The notes: generated from the letters alone by a model not told the origin. Positions 36,517 through 45,989 are shown, counted from the stretch's first letter. The stretch is DNA of 64,000 bases from Martelella alba (GCF_006516955.1 NZ_VHLG01000014.1:62001-126000); one strand, 5' to 3'. Made by a program: numbers and translations.

Positions 36517-38112
36517 ATGGCTGCGCATGACGCAACTCCCAATTTCCTTGATCAGCCGAAAGCCGTATGGGCCACAGCCTTTGCCTGCGTGGTTGGCTTT
36601 ATGTCGATCGGACTCGTCGACCCCATTCTGACCTCGATTGCCAAGGGGCTGAACGCCTCCCCATCCGATGTGTCACTGCTATTTACCAGCTACTTCCTTG
36701 TCACCTCGGTGATGATGCTGTTCACCGGCTGGCTCAGCAGCCGCATTGGCGGACCGAAGACCCTTCTGGTCGGCGCGGCGCTGATCGTCGTCTTTTCCGC
36801 CCTTGCGGGCATGTCCCACTCGGTTGCCGAGCTTGTGCTGTTTCGCGCGGGCTGGGGGCTTGGCAACGCCTTTTTTGTCGTCACCGCACTGTCGGTCATC
36901 GTCGCGTCCTCGCGCGGCGGCATGAGCGCGGCCATTCTAATGTATGAGGCGGCGCTCGGGCTTGGCATTTCCGCCGGTCCGCTTCTGGGTGCCGCCCTTG
37001 GCGGCATGTCGTGGCGCTATCCCTTTTTCGGCACGGCAACCCTGATGGCGATCGGCTTCATCGCCATTTTCTTCCTGCTGCCTGCACAGCCGAGGCCTAA
37101 ACACAAGATCTCCGTCACTGCACCGATCCGCGCGCTCGGGCATGCCGGTCTGCTAACGGCAGCCATTGCCGCTTTCTTTTACAATTACGGTTTCTTCACC
37201 GTGCTGGCTTTCGTGCCCTTCGTGCTCGACATGTCGGCCCATGCTGTCGGTCTGATCTTCTTCGGCTGGGGCCTTTTGCTGGCGATCTTCTCCGTCATCG
37301 TCGCGCCACGCCTGCAGGCCCGTTTTTCGACCGTTCAGATCCTGGTCAGCTGCCTGTTGATCTTTGCAGTTCTGTTGCTGGTCATGGCCTTCAGCCCGAT
37401 CAGGATCATCGCGCTCTGCGTCATCTTATCCGGCGCACTGATGGGGGTCTGCAACACGGTCTTTACCGAACTTGCGCTCGGTGTCTCCGACAGCCCGCGC
37501 CCGGTGGCGTCTGCCGGCTATAATTTCGTGCGCTGGTTTGCCGGCGTCATCGCCCCCTTCGCCGCGCCGCATCTGGCAGAAAGCTTCGGCACGGCCTCGG
37601 CTTTCTACGTTGCCGTCATAGCTGCGATCGCCTCCTCACTGGTGCTCTATCTGCGCCGCCAGACACTCACGGAAAAGGACGAAACCGAACCGGTTCCTGC
37701 GCCAGTCAGCGCAGGCATCGTCGCAGCCATTGCCGGACTGCCGCAGGATGCGGCCGTTCTCACCCGCGCTGCCGAACTGGCCCGCAACCACGCCCTCCCG
37801 GTCTTTCTGCTGCATGTCCGCACCTATGAGGTAATGGACGGCACAGCGGCCACAGCCGAAAAGACAGAGGACGCCATCCGGTTGCTCGATGCGGCCATTG
37901 CCGACATCAAAACACGGGGTCTTGCAGCCAGTGGAGAGGTCATCGAAGCCGCCGCCGCCCATCTGGTACCGGCGATCGACGTGAAGCTGAAAGCGCTTTC
38001 GCCCCGCTATGTCGTGCTCGGACGCGGCACCGGCGGCGATCTCAGCCATGGCAGCACGGTCGAAGGCCTGGTGCGCAGCGTGCCGGAAGGCCCGGAAGTG
38101 GTTCTCGTCTGA
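36517..38112 (+). CDS. MFS permease fused to a C-terminal universal-stress-like domain
   Basis: This 531-residue protein has about 12 transmembrane helices in residues ~15-385 (VDPILTSIAKGLNASPSDVS, GWLSSRIGGPKTLLVGAAL and NFVRWFAGVIAPFAAPHLAE are MFS landmarks). After the linker LTEKDETEPVP comes a soluble domain of ~130 residues. It has the UspA pattern of alternating strands and helices: TRAAELARNHALPVFLLHVR, then YVVLGRGTGGDLSHGSTVEG (the ATP-binding G-2X-G-9X-G[S/T]-like loop) and PEVVLV. It resembles an efflux permease with a nucleotide-sensing tail. It is divergent from MarR. Confidence 0.85.
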   Translation: MAAHDATPNFLDQPKAVWATAFACVVGFMSIGLVDPILTSIAKGLNASPSDVSLLFTSYFLVTSVMMLFTGWLSSRIGGPKTLLVGAALIVVFSALAGMSHSVAELVLFRAGWGLGNAFFVVTALSVIVASSRGGMSAAILMYEAALGLGISAGPLLGAALGGMSWRYPFFGTATLMAIGFIAIFFLLPAQPRPKHKISVTAPIRALGHAGLLTAAIAAFFYNYGFFTVLAFVPFVLDMSAHAVGLIFFGWGLLLAIFSVIVAPRLQARFSTVQILVSCLLIFAVLLLVMAFSPIRIIALCVILSGALMGVCNTVFTELALGVSDSPRPVASAGYNFVRWFAGVIAPFAAPHLAESFGTASAFYVAVIAAIASSLVLYLRRQTLTEKDETEPVPAPVSAGIVAAIAGLPQDAAVLTRAAELARNHALPVFLLHVRTYEVMDGTAATAEKTEDAIRLLDAAIADIKTRGLAASGEVIEAAAAHLVPAIDVKLKALSPRYVVLGRGTGGDLSHGSTVEGLVRSVPEGPEVVLV

Positions 38113-38122
38113 ACCGGATGTG

Positions 38123-38152
38123 AAAAGGCCCGCAGATTTGCGGGCCTTTTTG
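38123..38152 (+). terminator. Rho-independent terminator after MFS-Usp gene
   Basis: AAAAGGCCCGCA (38123-38134) pairs perfectly with TGCGGGCCTTTT (38139-38150) around GATT, followed by T. It lies just after the MFS-Usp stop and directly touches the dispersed repeat. Confidence 0.93.
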
Positions 38153-38298
38153 CTGCTGACAAACCTCGTCCCTTCTTCTGACGTCATGCCAGTGCTTGGT
38201 CCACAGGCATCCAGCCGACGCGCGTCCGCGCGGCGAAAGGCTCCTATAATCCAATGCCATAAAGAGCCTGGATCCCCGTGACGAGCACGGGGATGACG
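38152..38298 (+). repeat. Dispersed palindromic intergenic repeat, copy 1
   Basis: This ~145-bp element shares, in opposite orientation, several blocks with 55,164-55,305: GCTGACAAACC, CTTCTTCTGACGTCATGCC-like sequence, CATCCAGCCGACGCGCGTCC, GCGCGGCGAAAG, and GATCCCCGTGACGAGCACGG. Each end forms a small hairpin (for example CCCCGTG/CACGGGG). It lies between the convergent MFS-Usp and parC genes. The end motif GTCATCCCCGTG...CACGGGGATCC belongs to a repeat type widespread in alphaproteobacteria. It may be a REP/MITE-like element. Confidence 0.85.
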
Positions 38299-38314
38299 AC
38301 GGAGGAGAGCTATC

Positions 38315-40591
38315 TTACCCGGTAAATTTGCTGGAGCGCGGGAAGCCCTTGGGCACGATGCGGCCCGCCATGGCGCGGTCGCCCATCCATTCAAGCAGTT
38401 CGTCCTTCGATCGCGTGTGGGTCCGCCCGGCGCTGTCACTCCATGTCAACCCGTCTGCCATGGCAAAGCATTTGGCATCCGAGAGACCGCCATCCTTGTA
38501 GCGCTGCAGGCGCACGCCCTTGCCGCGCGCCATTTCCGGCAGCTGCGCCAGCGGGAAAACCAGCATCTTGCGGTTTTCACCGATCACAGCCACATGATCA
38601 CCGGAAACGGGTGCAGTGAGCTTCAACTCGGCTTTAGCGGAAAGGTTCATCACCTGCTTACCCTTACGGGTATTGGCAATCATCCCGTCCTCTTCGATAA
38701 CGAAGCCAGAGCCTTCCGTCGATGCCAGCAGCAGCTTGCGGCCAGCCTCATGGACAAAGGCGGTCACGACGTCCTGGTCGGCCTCCATATCGACCATGAT
38801 GCGCAGCGGCTCACCATGACCGCGCCCGCCGGGAAGCTTGTCGGCACCAAGCGTGAAGGCCTTGCCGCCGGTGGTCAGCACCACCAGCTTGTCCGTCGTC
38901 TGCGCCGGGAAGGCGATTTTCAGCTGATCCCCCTCCTTGAAGGAAAGCCCCGCCGTATCGACATGGCCCTTCAAGGCACGGATCCAGCCCTTTTCCGAGA
39001 TGACGACCGTAATCGGTTCCTTCTCGATCATCGCCTGATGAATTGCAGCCTCGTCCGTTTCCGGCGCATCGGCAAAGGTCGAACGGCGGCGACCAAGCTC
39101 GGTTGCCTTGGCGAAGGTCTTCTTCACCTCGCTGATTTCCCAGCCGACCGTCTGCCACTGCTTCTCATCCGATCCAAGCAGCAGTTCGATCTCCGCCTTC
39201 TCCGCCGTCAGACCATCGAATTCCTTGCGGATTTCGAATTCCTCAAGCTTGCGCAGGGCTCTGAGCCGCATATTGAGGATCGCCTCGGCCTGAATGTCGG
39301 TGATCGAGAAGCGCTCCATCATCACCGCCTTGGGCTCGTCCTCTTCGCGGATGATACGGATCACCTCATCGAGATTGAGATAGGCAATGAGCAGACCGCC
39401 GAGAATTTCCAGCCGCCGGTCAATTGCCGCCAGCCGGTGACGCGAGCGGCGCAGCAGCACCTCGCGGCGGTGGCCGAGCCATTCACGCAGCACATCGACA
39501 AGGCCCATGACCTTCGGAACCTTGCCCTGCGACAGCACGTTCATATTCATCGAGAAGCGGCTTTCAAGCTCGGTCAGCTTGAACAGCGATTCCATCAGCA
39601 GTTCGGGATCGACCGTGCGCGTCTTCGGCACCAGCACGACGCGGATATCTTCCGCCGATTCATCCTGAATATCTTCCAGAAGCGGCAGCCGCTTGGCGAT
39701 CAGCAGTTCTGCAATCTTCTCGATCAGACGCGATTTCTGCACCGAATAGGGAATTTCGGTGACGACGATCTGATAATTGCCGCGGCCGAGATCTTCCTTC
39801 TCCCAGCGGGCGCGCACGCGGAAACCACCGCGCCCCGTGCGATAAGTCTCGACCATGCTGTCGAAGCTCTCGACAATGATGCCGCCGGTCGGGAAATCCG
39901 GCCCCTGGATCATCTGCGCCTTCGGCCCTTCCTGGCCCGGCAGCGTCATGATGTCTTCGACACCGGCTTCGGGATGCTTGATCAGGTAGAGCGCGGCCTC
40001 ACAAAGCTCATGCGCATTATGCGGCGCGATCGAGGTCGCCATGCCGACGGCAATACCGGAGGCGCCATTGGCCAGAAGGTTCGGGAAAGCACCGGGGAGC
40101 ACGATTGGCTCATCGTCCTCCTCGTTATATGTCGGGCGGAAATCCACCGCGTCCTCGCCAATGCCTTCCAGCATCAGCGCCGCCACCTCGGTCATGCGTG
40201 CTTCGGTGTAACGCATGGCTGCAGCGCTATCACCATCGATATTGCCGAAATTGCCCTGACCATCGACCATCGGATAACGCTGGGCAAAATCCTGCGACAG
40301 ACGCACCAGCGCGTCATAGATCGAGGCATCGCCATGCGGGTGAAACTTACCCATGACATCGCCGACGATACGGGCGCATTTCTTGTAGGCAGCGTTCGGC
40401 CGCACACCCATTTCACTCATGGCATGGATGATGCGGCGGTGAACGGGCTTCAGCCCGTCACGCACATCCGGCAAAGCCCGGTGCATAATGGTCGACAAGG
40501 CATAGGCAAGGTAACGCTCCTCGAGCGCCTTGCGCAGGTCGACCGGATCGATATTGTCACCACCATCAGGCGGAAGTAGATCTTTTCCCAT
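38315..40591 (-). CDS. parC: DNA topoisomerase IV subunit A
   Basis: The 758-residue protein begins with the breakage-reunion domain ([17 protein letters not shown]). The active-site tyrosine lies in [10 protein letters not shown], and the QRDR is [21 protein letters not shown] coiled region and a ParC-type C-terminal beta-pinwheel ([17 protein letters not shown]) follow. ParC with ParE decatenates daughter chromosomes. Alanine occupies the position of E. coli Ser80. A long antisense open frame covers the gene but is a codon-bias shadow. Confidence 0.95.
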   Translation of the reverse strand: MGKDLLPPDGGDNIDPVDLRKALEERYLAYALSTIMHRALPDVRDGLKPVHRRIIHAMSEMGVRPNAAYKKCARIVGDVMGKFHPHGDASIYDALVRLSQDFAQRYPMVDGQGNFGNIDGDSAAAMRYTEARMTEVAALMLEGIGEDAVDFRPTYNEEDDEPIVLPGAFPNLLANGASGIAVGMATSIAPHNAHELCEAALYLIKHPEAGVEDIMTLPGQEGPKAQMIQGPDFPTGGIIVESFDSMVETYRTGRGGFRVRARWEKEDLGRGNYQIVVTEIPYSVQKSRLIEKIAELLIAKRLPLLEDIQDESAEDIRVVLVPKTRTVDPELLMESLFKLTELESRFSMNMNVLSQGKVPKVMGLVDVLREWLGHRREVLLRRSRHRLAAIDRRLEILGGLLIAYLNLDEVIRIIREEDEPKAVMMERFSITDIQAEAILNMRLRALRKLEEFEIRKEFDGLTAEKAEIELLLGSDEKQWQTVGWEISEVKKTFAKATELGRRRSTFADAPETDEAAIHQAMIEKEPITVVISEKGWIRALKGHVDTAGLSFKEGDQLKIAFPAQTTDKLVVLTTGGKAFTLGADKLPGGRGHGEPLRIMVDMEADQDVVTAFVHEAGRKLLLASTEGSGFVIEEDGMIANTRKGKQVMNLSAKAELKLTAPVSGDHVAVIGENRKMLVFPLAQLPEMARGKGVRLQRYKDGGLSDAKCFAMADGLTWSDSAGRTHTRSKDELLEWMGDRAMAGRIVPKGFPRSSKFTG

Positions 40592-41059
40592 AGAATTCTG
40601 TTAGACGATGCAAGGCAGCCGGGCAAGGCGGACAACGCACACTCCCCTTAAAAATCAGGGCATCCAGCGTGACTACGGCACCAGCAGACCTGCGTATCGC
40701 ACATATTTGCCGCCCCCTTGCAAGGTGAGTTCTCAAGTTCCGGCAGATCTCATGTCACATTGGCTCAAACATGCTGCCCTCGCTGCGGCCAGGTTGGTCT
40801 CCTCGACGTCATGGCGGCACCCTATGATCAACCGCGCGAGGCAATCCCCAACGGCACCACCGCCGGAAGCCATTCCCGAATTGGCCGGCCTGTCGAACCA
40901 AGCATAACCGCCAGTAGCGCAGTGAAACCAGCCGGATGAAAGGCGAACCCTGGCTTGTTATACTATGCAGGGTTCGCTTTTCACGGCAGTTCCCGTTATA
41001 AGGATATCATGCTCGCGAATGCGAGAATGATTTGACGACGCCTCGGGCCGGAGAGTTTC
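40592..41059. other. Intergenic region with orphan rightward terminator
   Basis: Between parC (leftward) and the next rightward gene lies a strong hairpin, AAGGCGAACCCTG/CAGGGTTCGCTTTT (40,938-40,981), with a T-rich 3' end, active rightward. No convincing gene ends at it. A short frame starting TTG 40,718 ends TGA 40,937-40,939 right at the hairpin and contains CCPRCG, but it lacks a good binding site. A small RNA or short peptide gene is possible. Confidence 0.5.
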
Positions 41060-42280
41060 ATGAAGACCCATCACGCTTTGATCTTCACCGCCACGATACT
41101 GGCCATGCCGGTGCTGGCTGTTCCCGCCTATGCCGTCGACGGGGCCGACTTTCTGAAGAAACTCGATGCGGTGCAAACCGCCCAGTCAAGCCAGACTTTT
41201 ACCTACTCCGCTATCGAGGAAGGTGCTGACAACACATTGGTGGTTCATGATTTTCTGCTGGCGCCATCACCAGACACAGCCAATGACGACAGCTTCAGTC
41301 AGGTCGCTCCGGTCGAACTCGTGGTAACCGGCCTGCGGGAAAATGCTGATGGCAGCTATGATGCCGATGCACTGAACCTGCCGGCAACCGAATTTGCCAA
41401 TCGCGATACTCACATTCGCTTCACCGGACTGGCGCTCGGCAATATCCACGTACCGGCCGTTCCCTCGAGTGACAGTTTCAGTGGTCTCTTTCATGCAGAC
41501 ACCGCCAGTATGACCGGCATTGATGCTGATTATAAAGGCAAGCCAGTGCTTGCTATCGACAGTGTCGACAACAGCCAAGTCTATGACATGGATAGCCAGA
41601 CGGTCCGTTTTTCCTGGCAGGCGGCCAATATCGCGCTCGACCTGAACCCCATTGACGAATTGAGCCCGACCCTCAGGGAACGGCTTCAAAAACTCGATCT
41701 GATGACAGCAAAGGCCAATCTCACATCCATCGGGACGTGGAACCTTGCAAGTGGCGAGTTGCAGCTTGAATCAGCCAAAGCCGATATCGACAATGTCGGC
41801 GAGATTGAAACCAGTGCCAACCTGATGGGCTTTTCGATGGATACGCTCGGTCAGCTTGACGAGCTGAAGGGACTGGCACTACCCAGCCAGGGCGGCGACA
41901 ATGCGGCTGTTCAAAAGCAGGCCCAGTCACTCGTGCTGATGCAGAAATTTGCAGTCAGCTCGCTCTCGGTCCAGTTTACTGACGCCTCCATCACCAACCG
42001 CCTGCTGGAGATGCTGAGCGCCGAACAGGGCGAAAGCAAAGGCGCCCTGACGGAAAAACTGCGCAACACGCTGTCGGGTGCGATCGGCTATTTCAACTCT
42101 CCGCCATTGACCGCCATGGTCAACGGCGCAGCCGATGCCTATCTTGCCGATCCGAAATCGCTGGAAATCAAGATCCAGCCGCCCTCGGCGACCCCGATCT
42201 TCTCCGTGTTCCTCACCGGTCTTGCCGCGCCGCAGGCCCTGCCCGGCATGCTTGGCCTGTCAGTGGCAGCGAACCAGTAG
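41060..42280 (+). CDS. Predicted periplasmic protein of unknown function
   Basis: This 406-residue protein has a clear signal peptide (HHALIFTATILAMPVLAVPAYA, cleavage after AYA) and no other hydrophobic helix. The mature part is rich in beta-strand pattern, Asp and Ser, with repeated long amphipathic strands. Examples are TASMTGIDADYKGKPVLAID and TSIGTWNLASGELQLESAKA. The layout recalls AsmA/DUF2125-like proteins, but I cannot assign a family. GGAGAG precedes ATG 41060. It is a single-gene unit with its own terminator. Confidence 0.7.
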   Translation: MKTHHALIFTATILAMPVLAVPAYAVDGADFLKKLDAVQTAQSSQTFTYSAIEEGADNTLVVHDFLLAPSPDTANDDSFSQVAPVELVVTGLRENADGSYDADALNLPATEFANRDTHIRFTGLALGNIHVPAVPSSDSFSGLFHADTASMTGIDADYKGKPVLAIDSVDNSQVYDMDSQTVRFSWQAANIALDLNPIDELSPTLRERLQKLDLMTAKANLTSIGTWNLASGELQLESAKADIDNVGEIETSANLMGFSMDTLGQLDELKGLALPSQGGDNAAVQKQAQSLVLMQKFAVSSLSVQFTDASITNRLLEMLSAEQGESKGALTEKLRNTLSGAIGYFNSPPLTAMVNGAADAYLADPKSLEIKIQPPSATPIFSVFLTGLAAPQALPGMLGLSVAANQ

Positions 42281-42303
42281 CGCGACAGGTCCAGGTGATC
42301 AAA

Positions 42304-42340
42304 AAAGCAACGGTGTTATGGGGCAAGCACCGTTGCTTAT
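42304..42340 (+). terminator. Rho-independent terminator after the periplasmic protein gene
   Basis: GCAACGGTG (42307-42315) pairs with CACCGTTGC (42328-42336) around 12 bases, with A before and TTAT after. The A/T flanks make it possibly bidirectional with the convergent olsB. Confidence 0.8.
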
Positions 42341-42406
42341 ACATTGAATGCCGGCGGTCTCCGCGAAGCGGAAGCCATGTCACGAAACATGATCAAAAGT
42401 GGATAT

Positions 42407-43321
42407 TCAGGCGGAGAAACGCCCGGCATCCGCCCCATAATAATTGATATAGCGATCGGAAATGGCCGCAATCGGCAGCACCACCAGAACGTCGGTGGTG
42501 TTGAACGCATGGTCTATGACCGCTCCATCGCCGATCATAGCGCCAAGGCGCAAGTACCCCTTGATCAACGGCGGCAGCGACACAAGCGCCTTGCGATCAT
42601 TGATGTCTTCAGCCGGCATGAAGTTCATGTCGACGGCCTGTTCAGCCTGTGCGGAAACCTGCCATTCACCAATCGCGCGCGCCTTGTGATAAAGAAAGGA
42701 CAGCGCCAGGGCATGGTCTTTAGGATTTGCGCCGTGAAACGAAGCGCAGCCGAACATGGCACCGATATTGTGGCGCAGCGAATAGGCCCAGTTGCCTTGC
42801 CAAAGCAGCTCAACAGTGCGTTTTCCGCGATAGTTGGGCAAGACGCAGGAGCGGCCGAGTTCCATGAAGCGCATTCCCTCATGGCGCGCGATCAGCGGAT
42901 CGATATCGAATTCCCCGCAGGAGTAAAATCCGCCGCTCGCCATGGCGACGTCATGGCGCAACAGACGATAGGTGGCGACGATCTGATCTTCCGTATCGCC
43001 TTCTATATTGCGATCGAGAACCAGCAGATGATCGCAGATCGCGTCCCAGCGATCAAAGTCCCGCTTGATCCGCATTGCCTCAGGCGGCAGCTGCGCCTGC
43101 ATTTCCTCGACGAAAACGCGATAGCGCACGGACTGCGCAGCGTCGATCTCGCGGTCATTGGCGGCTAGCCGTGTCTCCAGCGATCCGATACGACCGAGAA
43201 GTTCGTTGCCTGCCTCGTCCTGCAAATGTCCGGCGGCGGCCCCCGCTTCAGCGGCGGGATGAATGTAGTCAAGCGCTTCAATGGTCATGAACTGGCCCGG
43301 AAGGTTGTCTTTATCGTTCAT
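42407..43321 (-). CDS. olsB: L-ornithine N-alpha-acyltransferase (OlsB)
   Basis: The 304-residue GNAT-type acyltransferase has VRYRVFVEEMQAQLPPEAMR and DFDRWDAICDHLLVLD. These are followed by VATYRLLRHDVA, FDIDPLIARHEGMRFMELGR and SCVLPNYRGKRTVELLWQG, a pattern shared by OlsB/hemolysin-like acyltransferases. It joins a 3-hydroxyacyl group from ACP to ornithine, making lyso-ornithine lipid, a phosphate-limitation membrane lipid in rhizobia. OlsA is not adjacent. ATG 43319-43321 is chosen, with alternatives at 43288 and 43372. Confidence 0.88.
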   Translation of the reverse strand: MNDKDNLPGQFMTIEALDYIHPAAEAGAAAGHLQDEAGNELLGRIGSLETRLAANDREIDAAQSVRYRVFVEEMQAQLPPEAMRIKRDFDRWDAICDHLLVLDRNIEGDTEDQIVATYRLLRHDVAMASGGFYSCGEFDIDPLIARHEGMRFMELGRSCVLPNYRGKRTVELLWQGNWAYSLRHNIGAMFGCASFHGANPKDHALALSFLYHKARAIGEWQVSAQAEQAVDMNFMPAEDINDRKALVSLPPLIKGYLRLGAMIGDGAVIDHAFNTTDVLVVLPIAAISDRYINYYGADAGRFSA

Positions 43322-43519
43322 AAAGCACTTCTTTGCGACATGGTCGTGACACGCCCGGAAGAGCGGCAGCACGCTGGCACGGACGCCTTCTGCCCGCGAT
43401 AGCGGAACGGACCTGTACCACCCTTCAAATGAAACTGACGGATTATATTACAGCAGCACCGATACACCGTCCACAATCATGGCGGGCCGTTGCCTTCGTA
43501 CCGTGAGGCAAAACCAGTG

Positions 43520-44023
43520 TCAGCTTTCTTCTTTCGCGTTCTTCTTGCCCGAAAGGCCCAGCAGGAACTCATCCAGAAACACCAGAACGGCACCTATGGT
43601 GATGAAGCTGTCTGCCAGGTTGAAGACGGCGAAAGACCAGTTGCCGACGTGGAAGAGAACGTAATCAATGACATGGCCATAGACAAAGCGGTCAATGATA
43701 TTGCCGAGCGCACCGGAAACGATCAGTGCCAGTCCGAGCTGCAGCAACGACCGCCTGGCATCACTGCGCCACCAGAACCAGCTGACAAAGGCAACGATGA
43801 TGATGCGCGCGCCGACAATCAGATAACCGTTGGCATCGGAAAACATCGAAAAGGCAATGCCGAGATTATAGGTCCGGTAAAGCGCCAGAAAGGGCAGAAC
43901 TTCGACCGCCCGATGAAAGGGCAGGAAATATTCCACAGCCGCCTTGATCATCTGGTCCAGTGCCACGGCGACAAAGACGAACAGAATGGCCACCGGCAGC
44001 CGTGACAGGGGAGAGACTTTCAT
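43520..44023 (-). CDS. lspA: Lipoprotein signal peptidase (signal peptidase II)
   Basis: This 167-residue protein has four membrane helices. The catalytic aspartates are in SGALGNIIDRFVYGHVIDYV and FAVFNLADSFITIGA, and NLGIAFSMF matches the family. It cleaves prolipoprotein signal peptides after lipid attachment at the inner membrane. It overlaps the stop of the upstream RNA methyltransferase by four bases (ATGA). Confidence 0.95.
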   Translation of the reverse strand: MKVSPLSRLPVAILFVFVAVALDQMIKAAVEYFLPFHRAVEVLPFLALYRTYNLGIAFSMFSDANGYLIVGARIIIVAFVSWFWWRSDARRSLLQLGLALIVSGALGNIIDRFVYGHVIDYVLFHVGNWSFAVFNLADSFITIGAVLVFLDEFLLGLSGKKNAKEES

Positions 44024-44889
44024 CGGCGCGGCTCTCTTTCATCGAGCGTGAGAAGATGGCGGCGCGCCTCGAACAGCATGACACCTGTTGCAACGGCCAG
44101 ATTGAGCGAATCGGCCAGTCCAGCCTGCGGGATACGCACCAGAGCCCCTGCCCCATCGGCCAGAAGATCGGGCAAGCCCTGCTGCTCATTGCCCATCAGA
44201 AGCACGACGGGACGCCCCGAATAGTCGACCGTGCGGTAATCAACAGAACCGGCCAGATGCGTTGCGACAACATGCGCATTCGTCTTCTTCGACCAGGCAA
44301 GAAAGGCCTCCGGCGATGTCCTCGACACCGGCACGGCAAAGACAGAGCCCATCGTCGCCCTGACCGTCTCGATGGAAAAGGGATCCGTGGTATCGCCGAT
44401 CAGAATGACGCCGGCCGCACCGGCCGCGTCGGCAGTGCGGATGATGGTGCCGAGATTGCCGGGATCGCGCACCCGGTCCAGCGCCACATAGGTATCGCCA
44501 TCCCTGGGGTGGATCGCTTCAAGCGGCTGATAGCGGCTCTCGAAAATGCCGACCACCATCTGCGGATTATCACGCCGGGTAATAGCTGACAGGACCTTTT
44601 CGGAAACCTCCAGAACCAGCCCACCAGACGCGACCGTGCGCGCAGCAGCACGTTCCACCGGTGCCTTGCCCTTAGCCGCCTTGGCATAGATCAGCGTGCG
44701 GATCGACCAGCCCAGCTCCAGCGCATCGATCACGAGCTTCAGCCCTTCGGCAAGGAAAGTGCCGCTCTCCTCGCGGTGCTTCTTCTGCGACAGCGCCCGG
44801 ATATCCTTGATAATCGGATTGGCAAGGCTTGTCACTTCCTTGACCTGACCGACCCGCGGGGTCCTTCGTGTATCAAATCCGTCAATCAT
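44020..44889 (-). CDS. TrmH/SpoU family RNA methyltransferase
   Basis: The 289-residue protein has an N-terminal RNA-binding region (TSLANPIIKDIRALSQKKHR) and a C-terminal SPOUT knot: LDRVRDPGNLGTIIRTADAA, VVLLMGNEQQGLP and VRIPQAGLADSLNLAVATGV are its three motifs. It probably 2'-O-methylates a nucleotide of 23S rRNA or tRNA. I chose ATG 44887-44889, which overlaps the upstream stop as ATGA and implies translational coupling on both sides. Confidence 0.9.
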   Translation of the reverse strand: MIDGFDTRRTPRVGQVKEVTSLANPIIKDIRALSQKKHREESGTFLAEGLKLVIDALELGWSIRTLIYAKAAKGKAPVERAAARTVASGGLVLEVSEKVLSAITRRDNPQMVVGIFESRYQPLEAIHPRDGDTYVALDRVRDPGNLGTIIRTADAAGAAGVILIGDTTDPFSIETVRATMGSVFAVPVSRTSPEAFLAWSKKTNAHVVATHLAGSVDYRTVDYSGRPVVLLMGNEQQGLPDLLADGAGALVRIPQAGLADSLNLAVATGVMLFEARRHLLTLDEREPRR

Positions 44890-45989
44890 CGGGGTAACCA
44901 CCGCGCATAAAGAGAGGTCGAAAGCGCCCTGCCCGTCTCACTGCCATCAAGGCCGCCTTCGCGGAGCACCAGTTCACCGGATTCGACAACGCCGCCAAAG
45001 CCGCGCATCGTTTCCATCATCAGCTCATGGATCGAATAAAAGCTGGCGCGAATCGAATAGGCCGTCAGGACAAGGCCAATGCCATCCGGCTTCATGATTT
45101 CACGGCACAGATCCAGCATGCGCGGCAAATGCTCAAACAGCTGCCAGACCTCCCCATTGGGTCCCCGGCCGAATTTGGGCGGATCGGTGAGGATGATATC
45201 GTAGCGATTGCCGCGCCGAACCTCGCGTTCGATGAATTTCATCGCATCATCGCATATCCAGCGGATCGGCCGATCCTCTAGCCCTGCCAGCGCCTGGTTT
45301 TCCCGCGCCCAGCCAATCGCTTTCTTAGATGCATCGACATGGGTCACCTCTGCGCCAGCCCGCGCAGCGACCAGCGAGGCAACGCCGGTATAACCGAACA
45401 GGTTCAAGACCCTGACCGGTGCCCCGCCCTTCGCCTTGATGATCGCATCCTGCATCCAGCTCCAGTGAGCAACCTGCTCCGGGAACACGCCAACATGGCG
45501 GAAGGATGTGAAACGGCCGAGAAAATCAACATCCAGAAGCCGCATCGGCCAAACCTCGCCAAGCGCGCCCTTTGGGAAGCGCCAGCGCCCCATGCCATCT
45601 TCATCGGTATCGCCAGTGAAAACGGCATCGACATTTTCCCAGGTCGCGGCATCAAGAAGCGGTGGCCAGAGCGCCTGCGCTTCCGGGCGCACAATCCGGT
45701 ATGGACCATATTGCTCGAGTTTCAGACCATGGCCACTGTCCACCAGATGGAACTGCCCGGCCGCTTTCGATTCAAGAATGACGGGGATGCGCTCCGCAGG
45801 CCGCGCGCCCGGCTTCAGAGCAATCCATTCAATCGGCTGGGCTGCGGCGGCCTCCCTTGGTGCCGCCTGCGGGCGGCCTTTCGGCCGTCCTTCATCGCTC
45901 CGCGCAGACGTTTTGCGCTGATTGGGCTTGCGCGACGCCTCTACCGGCCGCTCCGGCCGCACCCGCCTGTTTTTTTTTGTTGGTTTCAT
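44886..45989 (-). CDS. Class I SAM-dependent rRNA methyltransferase (RlmI/YccW-like)
   Basis: This 367-residue protein starts with a ~50-residue basic disordered region that includes a run of nine A at codons 4-7. It then has a methyltransferase fold: VRVLNLFGYTGVASLVAARA (motif I), THVDASKKAIGWARENQALA, and the catalytic DIILTDPPKFGRGPNGEVWQ (DPPK). It resembles 5-methylcytosine 23S rRNA methyltransferases. ATG 45987-45989 is chosen. The end overlaps the SpoU gene. Confidence 0.85.
   Translation of the reverse strand: MKPTKKNRRVRPERPVEASRKPNQRKTSARSDEGRPKGRPQAAPREAAAAQPIEWIALKPGARPAERIPVILESKAAGQFHLVDSGHGLKLEQYGPYRIVRPEAQALWPPLLDAATWENVDAVFTGDTDEDGMGRWRFPKGALGEVWPMRLLDVDFLGRFTSFRHVGVFPEQVAHWSWMQDAIIKAKGGAPVRVLNLFGYTGVASLVAARAGAEVTHVDASKKAIGWARENQALAGLEDRPIRWICDDAMKFIEREVRRGNRYDIILTDPPKFGRGPNGEVWQLFEHLPRMLDLCREIMKPDGIGLVLTAYSIRASFYSIHELMMETMRGFGGVVESGELVLREGGLDGSETGRALSTSLYARWLPR

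Noticed and set aside
38417-40579. 720-residue open frame on the plus strand over parC
   Set aside because: It lies entirely antisense to parC with no motifs; it is a shadow of the GC-rich codon use of parC.
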